This document shows, piece by piece, positions 41,068 to 46,897 of a DNA stretch of 46,897 nucleotides. The DNA lies in NCBI RefSeq assembly GCF_013823965.1, contig NZ_PNNA01000038.1:1-46897 (forward strand), in the 5' to 3' direction. Source of the stretch: Flavobacterium sp. Its GTDB lineage: Bacteria > Bacteroidota > Bacteroidia > Flavobacteriales > Flavobacteriaceae. Numbering within the stretch: position 1 is the first letter of the stretch; each line of letters begins with the position of its first letter. Made by a program: the position numbers and the translations under genes. Below the pieces are notes generated by a model. It saw only the letters and a list, made by a program, of their open reading frames with translations, was not told the DNA's origin and searched no databases.

Positions 41068-42540
41068 TTATAATGATTTATTTTTTCTTTTCATGATGCC
41101 CAAAATGGTTGCTTTCTCGTTGTGGTAAACAAAATACACAAACCCGAATAATAACGGAATTCCAACGAAATAATTTTCTCTAAATCCATAAAAAGAAATG
41201 ACTGAAAACAAGATGGACAAGCCCAAATAACCACCTATCTTCTCCATATCGTAAGGAATTGGGTAATACTTGTTTCCAAGTACATAGGAAATAATCATCA
41301 TACTGCCATAAGCCGCAATGGTGGCAATGGCCGAACCATAATAACTGTATTTTGGAATCAAAAAATAATTCAACACCAAGGTTAAAATGGCTCCCACGAT
41401 TGAAATATAAGCACCTATTTGTGTTTTATCCGTCAATTTGTACCAAACGGAAAGGTTGTTGTAAATACCCAAAAAGAAATTGGCCAAAATAATCAATGGC
41501 ACCACTTTCATCGCTTCCCAATAGGATTTGTCGTCGAGCAACATCAATTTTAAAATATCGGCAAAAACGATCACTCCAAGGAGAATCAACGAACCCAATA
41601 TCACGAAATACTTGGTGATGACGGCATAAGTCTGTGGCGCGTTTTCGTTGCTGGAATGACTAAAAAAGAACGGTTCGATTCCCAAACGGAAAGCCGTGGC
41701 AAACAAAACCATGAACAAGCCGAGTTTGTAACAGGCAGAATAAGCCCCAACTTCGGATTTGGCAATATTCTCGGGCAACAAGTATCCCAACAAAATCTTG
41801 TCGAAATGTTCATTGACCGCAAATGCGATTCCTGCCACCAAAATAGGCAGTCCGTATTGCATCATTTTTTTCCAAAGCACTTTGTCGAATTTTCGGTTCA
41901 AGGAAAGATAGTTGGGCGAAAGCACAACCAACGTCAGCAAACTGGCGAGTAAATTGGCCACGAAAATATAGCCAATTTCAAAGTTGTCGATGTATAAATC
42001 ATCCAGGAAAGAATGTGGATTCTCTTGGGCCAATTTTGGCAAATACAGCAAAAAGAAAATGTTGAGGGTCAAATTGACTGCCACATTTCCTATCTTGATG
42101 GCAGCATACATCATTGGTCTTTGATTGGCTCTCAATTTAGAAAAAGGAACGATTACCAAAGCATCCAGGACCAAAATCCAAATGGAATAAGTAACATACT
42201 GTACATCGACATTGGCCAAAGTTGCCAAAGAATTCCTGAAAATCAAGGCGCCAAAAAGGAAGAAAATGGAGGACCAAAAAACGGAAATTGTGGTTGTCGC
42301 AATCACGTTTTGCTTGTCCTTTTCAGAATTATAGAAGCGGAAAAATGCGGTTTCCATTCCGTAAGACAAAATCACGTTGAAGAATACCATCCAAGAAAGT
42401 ACGATGGAAACTTCGCCATATTCGGCAGTTGGCAATATTCCTGTGTACAATCGCACCAACAAGAAACTCAGCATTCGAGGCAAAACCGTGGCGAGTCCGT
42501 AAATGGCGGTTTGTTTGAAAAGATTTTTATACAATCCCAA
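41068..42540 (-). CDS. Polysaccharide flippase of the MOP superfamily (Wzx-like)
   Basis: Length is 490 residues with about 14 membrane helices. The start GLYKNLFKQTAIYGLATVLP and the long inner repeats are typical of the polysaccharide-biosynthesis (Wzx/RfbX) branch of MOP exporters. It flips lipid-linked glycan units across the inner membrane. The start codon is TTG at 42540: no ATG is in frame and a TAA lies seven codons upstream. It is the first gene of the minus-strand envelope cluster; the nucleotidyltransferase downstream fits a shared role in envelope glycan synthesis. Confidence 0.9.
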   Translation of the reverse strand: MGLYKNLFKQTAIYGLATVLPRMLSFLLVRLYTGILPTAEYGEVSIVLSWMVFFNVILSYGMETAFFRFYNSEKDKQNVIATTTISVFWSSIFFLFGALIFRNSLATLANVDVQYVTYSIWILVLDALVIVPFSKLRANQRPMMYAAIKIGNVAVNLTLNIFFLLYLPKLAQENPHSFLDDLYIDNFEIGYIFVANLLASLLTLVVLSPNYLSLNRKFDKVLWKKMMQYGLPILVAGIAFAVNEHFDKILLGYLLPENIAKSEVGAYSACYKLGLFMVLFATAFRLGIEPFFFSHSSNENAPQTYAVITKYFVILGSLILLGVIVFADILKLMLLDDKSYWEAMKVVPLIILANFFLGIYNNLSVWYKLTDKTQIGAYISIVGAILTLVLNYFLIPKYSYYGSAIATIAAYGSMMIISYVLGNKYYPIPYDMEKIGGYLGLSILFSVISFYGFRENYFVGIPLLFGFVYFVYHNEKATILGIMKRKNKSL

Positions 42541-42637
42541 AGGTTTCTTTTTAAATTTTTATAAAACAAAAATAACCATTTCTTTGGTTTAATCTTGATT
42601 TTATTGATTCAAACCAAATAGTTTTTAAATGTTCAAT

Positions 42638-43075
42638 CTATGTCAATCCTTCTTCGTTTAATGTTTTAATAAAATGGAATCCTCTGGGAAAATATCCTTG
42701 ATTGTAATAAAACCGATGCGCTGTGAAATTTCCTGTATAAGCGTCAAGAACTATCATTGTACAGTCTAAATCACTTGCTTTTTGATTGACAAAATCGGTA
42801 AGACTTTTGCCAATTCCCTTGGATCGATATTCGGGATGAACAATGAAATTGTCGATTTCCATATATTTTCCTGACCAAAGTTTGATTCCATACCATAAAC
42901 CGGTAAGTCCAACACATTGATCCTCTTCAAAAACAGCAACTTGGGTATAATTGTGCGGAATCATTGCTTGAAGATAAGATTTGTATTTTTCTTCGGAAAT
43001 ATTGGGATACAAGTGGCGAATTATTTCGATTTGGGCAAACATTTCGTCGAATGTGGTAAGTTCTATGATTTTCAA
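42638..43075 (-). CDS. GNAT family N-acetyltransferase
   Basis: Length is 145 residues. The acetyl-CoA-binding motif A is HPEYRSKGIGKSLTDFVNQK (about 95-114), preceded by the strand YMEIDNFIV and followed by AYTGNFTAHRFYYNQGY, the typical motif B. Substrate unknown. The start appears to be TTG at 43075 (TTG AAA ATC), with no nearby in-frame ATG. It is separated from atpG by a strong terminator. Confidence 0.85.
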   Translation of the reverse strand: MKIIELTTFDEMFAQIEIIRHLYPNISEEKYKSYLQAMIPHNYTQVAVFEEDQCVGLTGLWYGIKLWSGKYMEIDNFIVHPEYRSKGIGKSLTDFVNQKASDLDCTMIVLDAYTGNFTAHRFYYNQGYFPRGFHFIKTLNEEGLT

Positions 43076-43101
43076 TGCTATAAATTTTTATAAATTTAAT
43101 C

Positions 43102-43133
43102 AAAAAAAAAGAGCTACAAAATTCGTAGCTCTT
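43102..43133 (-). terminator. Terminator of the atp operon
   Basis: On the minus strand AAGAGCTAC-GAATTTT-GTAGCTCTT is followed by a run of T. The position, 23 bases after atpG, and the orientation fit operon termination. Confidence 0.85.
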
Positions 43134-43155
43134 AAATATATATTCAGAATAAAAA

Positions 43156-44016
43156 TTATCCTTTCAACGCCTCTGCTCCACCAACAATCTCAAGGATTTC
43201 ATTGGTAATGGCAGCTTGACGTGCTTTGTTGTAAGTCAATTTCAATTGATCTCTCAATTCGGTTGCGTTGTCCGTTGCTTTGTGCATTGCAGTCATACGC
43301 GCTCCGTGTTCAGATGCAAATGAATCTCGAACTCCTTTGTACAATTGTGTTTTCAATGATTTTGGAATCAAAGTCAAGACAATTTCTTCTTTGGATGGTT
43401 CAAAAATATAATCTCCTGTAGAAGCTGGTTTGTCTGATTTTATTGGAGCCAATGGCAAAAATTGTTCTACTTGAACGATTTGAGTGGCAGCATTTTTAAA
43501 TTGATTGTAAACCAATTCAATTTTGTCATATTCACCAGATACAAATTTTTGAGTCAATGTTTCGGCAATTACAGTCACATTCTCAAAAGTCAATGCGTCA
43601 AAAACTTGACTTTGATTGTCCACAACGGTTAAGGTTTTGGTCAAAATGTCGTTTCCTTTCTTACCAATGGCAAAAACATCCACTTGTTTTCCTGCGTAGT
43701 AATCGGCGCGGTTTTTAACTTCCTTGATTACATTGGTATTGAAAGCACCACACAAACCTCTATTTGAAGTAATGGCAACAACCAATACTTTTTTAACTTC
43801 ACGTTGTGTTGTGAATTCCCCTCCAACATCTCCGTCAAGAGTTGCTGAAAGATTTTGCAATAATTCCGTCAATTTTTCGGCATAAGGTCGCATTGCCGTG
43901 ATGGCGTCTTGCGCCTTCTTCAACTTTGCTGCAGAAACCATTTTCATCGCGGCAGTAATCTGCATCGTCGATGAAACGGAAGTAATTCTATTACGGATTT
44001 CCTTTAAATTTGCCAT
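43156..44016 (-). CDS. atpG: F1Fo ATP synthase gamma subunit
   Basis: Length is 286 residues. The N-terminal MANLKEIRNRITSVSSTMQI and TAAMKMVSAAKLKKAQ, the central SNRGLCGAFNTNV and the C-terminal RQAAITNEILEIVGGAEAL are all conserved. It forms the rotating shaft of F1. It is the last gene of the operon and a terminator follows. atpD and atpC do not follow, so beta and epsilon must be encoded elsewhere, as is usual in Flavobacterium. Confidence 0.97.
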   Translation of the reverse strand: MANLKEIRNRITSVSSTMQITAAMKMVSAAKLKKAQDAITAMRPYAEKLTELLQNLSATLDGDVGGEFTTQREVKKVLVVAITSNRGLCGAFNTNVIKEVKNRADYYAGKQVDVFAIGKKGNDILTKTLTVVDNQSQVFDALTFENVTVIAETLTQKFVSGEYDKIELVYNQFKNAATQIVQVEQFLPLAPIKSDKPASTGDYIFEPSKEEIVLTLIPKSLKTQLYKGVRDSFASEHGARMTAMHKATDNATELRDQLKLTYNKARQAAITNEILEIVGGAEALKG

Positions 44017-44041
44017 TTAGTATTGTATTAAGATTGAAGTA

Positions 44042-44076
44042 TTAAGTATCAAGACGTCTTAATTCTTGATACTTAA
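44042..44076. repeat. Hairpin between atpA and atpG
   Basis: TTAAGTATCAAG (44042-44053) pairs perfectly with CTTGATACTTAA (44065-44076). Weaker outer pairing extends to AGTATTAAG and CTTAATACT. It fills most of the 73-bp gap and may attenuate or stabilise the transcript. Confidence 0.6.
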
Positions 44077-44089
44077 CACTTAATACTTT

Positions 44090-45667
44090 TTAGTTATATT
44101 TCGCTGAAACTTCTTTAGCTGCTGCTTCTAACACGTCCGTGATTTCGTCAGTCAGTTTACCTGCTTTCAATGCATCAAGAGTAGCCCTGTTTTTGTTGTT
44201 CAAGAATTCCAAGAAATCTTTCTCGAATTCTTTCACTTTGTTCACGGGAACATTTCTCAACAAGTTTTTGGAACCTGCGTAGATGATGGCAGTTTGGTTT
44301 TCAACAGTATAAGGATCGTTTAGATTTTGTTTCAAAATTTCCACGTTTCTTTTTCCTTTTTCAATTACGTTCAAAGTAACGGCATCAAGGTCAGAACCAA
44401 ATTTAGCAAACGCTTCCAATTCACGGAATTGTGCTTGATCCAGTTTTAATGTACCGGCCACTTTTTTCATTGATTTAATTTGTGCATTACCTCCAACACG
44501 AGATACGGAAATACCTACGTTAATCGCTGGACGAACCCCTGAGTTAAACAAATCTCCATCCAAGAAAATCTGTCCGTCAGTAATCGAAATTACGTTGGTT
44601 GGGATGTATGCAGAAACGTCACCCGCTTGAGTCTCGATAATTGGCAAAGCAGTTAATGAACCACCACCTTTTACGATACCTTTTAATGAATCTGGTAAAT
44701 CGTTCATGTCTTTAGCAATACTGTCATCAGCGATTACTTTACAAGCTCTTTCCAATAAACGGGAGTGCAAGTAGAAAACGTCTCCAGGGTAAGCCTCACG
44801 TCCCGGTGGTCTTCTCAACAAAAGAGAAACCTCACGGTAAGCAACAGCTTGTTTAGACAAATCATCATAAACAATCAAAGCTGGACGACCAGAATCTCTG
44901 AAATATTCTCCAATTGCAGCACCTGCCATAGGAGCATATACTTGCATCGGAGCTGGATCAGAAGCATTAGCAGCAACGATAACTGTATAAGCCATTGCAC
45001 CTTTTTCTTCCAACATTTTTGCGATTCCTGCTACCGTTGACGCTTTTTGTCCAATTGCAACATATATACAAAATACAGGTTTTCCTGCATCATAAAATTC
45101 TTTTTGATTCAAGATAGTATCGATACAAACAGTTGATTTACCTGTTTGACGGTCACCAATAACTAGCTCACGTTGTCCACGACCTACCGGGATCATTGCA
45201 TCTACTGCTTTGATACCTGTTTGCAATGGCTCGGTAACTGGTTGACGGAAGATAACTCCAGGAGCTTTTCTTTCTAATGGCATTTCGAATAATTCACCAC
45301 CGATAGGCCCTTTACCATCAATTGGCTGACCCAAAGTGTTTACTACACGTCCTACCATTCCTTCTCCAGTTTTGAGAGAGGCAATACGTTGTGTTCTTTT
45401 TACAGTAGAACCTTCTTTGATGCCTGTTGATGGTCCTAAAAGTACCACACCAACATTGTCTTCTTCAAGATTCAATACAATCGCCTCAAGACCATTGTCA
45501 AATTCTACAAGCTCACCGTATTGAACATTAGAAAGTCCGTAAACACGAGCAATTCCATCCCCAACTTGAAGTACAGAACCTACTTCTTCTAATGTAGCAC
45601 CAGATTCAAAACCTTCTACTTGCTTTTTTAATATTGCTGAAATCTCAGCAGGTTTAATTTCCGCCAT
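44090..45667 (-). CDS. atpA: F1Fo ATP synthase alpha subunit
   Basis: Length is 525 residues. The P-loop GDRQTGKST is preceded by [12 protein letters not shown]. The conserved [21 protein letters not shown] and the C-terminal helical domain are present. It is the non-catalytic nucleotide-binding subunit of the F1 hexamer. It lies 16 bases after atpH. Confidence 0.98.
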   Translation of the reverse strand: MAEIKPAEISAILKKQVEGFESGATLEEVGSVLQVGDGIARVYGLSNVQYGELVEFDNGLEAIVLNLEEDNVGVVLLGPSTGIKEGSTVKRTQRIASLKTGEGMVGRVVNTLGQPIDGKGPIGGELFEMPLERKAPGVIFRQPVTEPLQTGIKAVDAMIPVGRGQRELVIGDRQTGKSTVCIDTILNQKEFYDAGKPVFCIYVAIGQKASTVAGIAKMLEEKGAMAYTVIVAANASDPAPMQVYAPMAGAAIGEYFRDSGRPALIVYDDLSKQAVAYREVSLLLRRPPGREAYPGDVFYLHSRLLERACKVIADDSIAKDMNDLPDSLKGIVKGGGSLTALPIIETQAGDVSAYIPTNVISITDGQIFLDGDLFNSGVRPAINVGISVSRVGGNAQIKSMKKVAGTLKLDQAQFRELEAFAKFGSDLDAVTLNVIEKGKRNVEILKQNLNDPYTVENQTAIIYAGSKNLLRNVPVNKVKEFEKDFLEFLNNKNRATLDALKAGKLTDEITDVLEAAAKEVSAKYN

Positions 45668-45683
45668 AATTATTTATAAATAA

Positions 45684-46220
45684 CTAGTTACTTAATTCTC
45701 TCTTTAATACTTGTAATCTGTCGGCAATGGAAGCGTTGTATTGCTTGTCGCCTATTCTTAAAATAAATCCTCCAATGATGGATGGATCTACCGTGTTTTC
45801 AATCGTGATTTTTTTGCTTGATGAAAAGGTGGCAATTTTCGCCGAAACTTTGGCTTCCAATGCTGCATCCATTGGGATGGCAGTGGTCACTTTGGCTACT
45901 TCAACACCATTCGAAATATCAAACAATTTGTTGTATTCCACTGCAATGCCGTCCAAGATTTCAAATCTTTTGTTTTCCAACAATAATTGGAAAATGCTTT
46001 GGGTCACCGGATTAACAGATGCAAAAACTTCGGAAACAACATCCTTTTTGGCATCCGTTTTTACAAGCGGATTTTGGATGAAAGAACTCAATTCAGAATT
46101 CGATTGTATTGTTGATGCAATCAATGCCATATCAGCACTCACTTCAGAAGCGACACTTTTGGAGTCTGCTATTTCTAAAATAGCTTTTGCATAACGAATT
46201 GCTGCTCTTGTACTTGACAT
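45684..46220 (-). CDS. atpH: F1Fo ATP synthase delta subunit
   Basis: Length is 178 residues. The N-terminal helical bundle starts RAAIRYAKAILEIADSKS. The C-terminal PSIIGGFILRIGDKQYNASI is the conserved delta end. It links F1 to the b-subunit stalk. One base separates it from atpF. Confidence 0.93.
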   Translation of the reverse strand: MSSTRAAIRYAKAILEIADSKSVASEVSADMALIASTIQSNSELSSFIQNPLVKTDAKKDVVSEVFASVNPVTQSIFQLLLENKRFEILDGIAVEYNKLFDISNGVEVAKVTTAIPMDAALEAKVSAKIATFSSSKKITIENTVDPSIIGGFILRIGDKQYNASIADRLQVLKRELSN

Positions 46221-46221
46221 A

Positions 46222-46722
46222 TTAGTTTAATTTAGCGTCACCCAACATTTTTTCCACCAATTTTACTTGAGCTTCTTTGTTGGACAATTCGTCTTTTAAT
46301 AATTTTTCGGCAATTTCAAGTGACAAAGTAGAAACGTGTAGTTTCAATTCGGCCATGGCTGCATTTTTTTCGCTTTCGATGGCAGCTTTTGCTTGTTCGA
46401 TCATTTTTTGACCTTGAGCTTGAGCTTCATTTTTGGCATCGGCAACCATTTTGTCTTTCATTTCACGTGCATCTTTCAATAAAGCATCATGTTCCATTCT
46501 TGCTTCTTGCAAAATACGTTGATTGTCCGATTGAAGATTTAGCATTTCTTTTCTGGCGTTGTCTGCAGAAAGCAAGGCGTTTTTGATTCCTTCTTCTCTA
46601 TCGTTAACGGCATCCAAAATTGGTTTCCAAGCGAATTTTTTCAATAAAAGAATCAATCCAACAAATATTACTACTTGCCAAATAAACAAACCAAACGAAA
46701 AATCATTTATTAACTTCTCCAT
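46222..46722 (-). CDS. atpF: F1Fo ATP synthase b subunit
   Basis: Length is 166 residues. One N-terminal membrane helix (FGLFIWQVVIFVGLILLLKKF, about 10-30) is followed by KPILDAVNDREEGIKNAL and a long charged coiled coil. It forms the peripheral stalk. It follows atpE by about 80 bases in the usual E-F-H-A-G order. Confidence 0.95.
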   Translation of the reverse strand: MEKLINDFSFGLFIWQVVIFVGLILLLKKFAWKPILDAVNDREEGIKNALLSADNARKEMLNLQSDNQRILQEARMEHDALLKDAREMKDKMVADAKNEAQAQGQKMIEQAKAAIESEKNAAMAELKLHVSTLSLEIAEKLLKDELSNKEAQVKLVEKMLGDAKLN

Positions 46723-46805
46723 TTTATATCTATGATTTAATTTTAATGTTTTAAATTAAAACAATAGTTACAACCAACCGTTGCAACTATTGTTTTTGAT
46801 TTTAA

Positions 46806-46897
46806 TTAAGCAGCGAATAACGCAGCGAAACCAATACCTTCAATAAGTGCAGCTGCAATAAGCATGGCTGTTTGGATTTTTCCAGAAGCTTCTGGTT
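46806..46897 (-). CDS. atpE: F1Fo ATP synthase c subunit, C-terminal part (5' end outside window)
   Basis: The last 30 codons read PEASGKIQTAMLIAAALIEG and then IGFAALFAA before the stop. The second membrane helix carries the ion-binding Glu in LIEGIGF. The rest lies beyond the window edge. Confidence 0.92.
   Translation of the reverse strand, partial: PEASGKIQTAMLIAAALIEGIGFAALFAA

Overview
The window looks like a chromosomal segment of a Flavobacterium-like member of the Bacteroidota. Evidence seen directly: a SusC/SusD pair, TAnnTTTG-type -7 promoter boxes in front of both tRNA genes, low G+C intergenic DNA, lipoprotein-rich gene content, and an F-type ATP synthase operon ending at atpG with no atpD/atpC behind it. 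Species cannot be assigned from the sequence alone.

Layout. (1) 1-503: 3' end of an RseP-type M50 protease gene, then tRNA-Asn(GTT) with its promoter and terminator. (2) 504-9939: an island with a HU-like DNA-binding protein gene, a repeat-rich gene-free stretch and a type I restriction-modification operon in the order hsdM, AlbA_2/Schlafen-like gene, hsdS, small GIY-YIG nuclease gene, hsdR. It is bracketed by two decayed copies of the 3' half of tRNA-Arg(CCT), whose intact gene lies at 30340, and by a 35-bp perfect direct repeat (469-503 and 9905-9939). (3) 10000-10593: a DUF4256 gene. (4) 10811-22557: a polysaccharide utilisation locus with a GDSL/SASA esterase, two GH30 glycosidases, SusD and SusC on the minus strand, and a divergent periplasmic-sensor/HTH regulator on the plus strand. 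(5) 22747-27700: a five-repeat PepSY-like lipoprotein, a cupin, a GH92 alpha-mannosidase remnant, a GH127 beta-L-arabinofuranosidase and further decayed coding remnants. (6) 28032-30411: a TonB-dependent receptor and tRNA-Arg(CCT). (7) 30534-35379: a lipoprotein of unknown function, then the conserved trio circularly permuted ATP-grasp, alpha-E protein and transglutaminase. (8) 35452-42540, minus strand: a housekeeping envelope cluster of flippase, dUTPase, sugar nucleotidyltransferase, TPR protein, DUF4292 lipoprotein and EnvC-like protein, with a second GIY-YIG gene wedged between dut and the nucleotidyltransferase gene. (9) 42638-46897, minus strand: a GNAT acetyltransferase and atpE(partial)-F-H-A-G.

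The most interesting pattern is that the two small, homologous GIY-YIG nuclease genes, 34 kb apart, have the same architecture. Each sits inside an operon, each is bracketed by palindromic repeats, and in each case the first palindrome starts at or one base after the stop codon of the preceding gene. The two palindrome families differ in sequence. This suggests small repeat-plus-nuclease units that insert at gene ends. Palindromic repeats are dense elsewhere too, and one lies in frame inside hsdM.

One idea links the island features: accessory genes (restriction-modification, AlbA_2 protein, GIY-YIG) were gained next to tRNA genes, leaving tRNA-derived scars. The carbohydrate genes (GH30, GH127, GH92 remnant, SASA) suggest breakdown of beta-glucans and of arabinose- and mannose-containing plant or fungal glycans; these substrates are inferred from family membership only.
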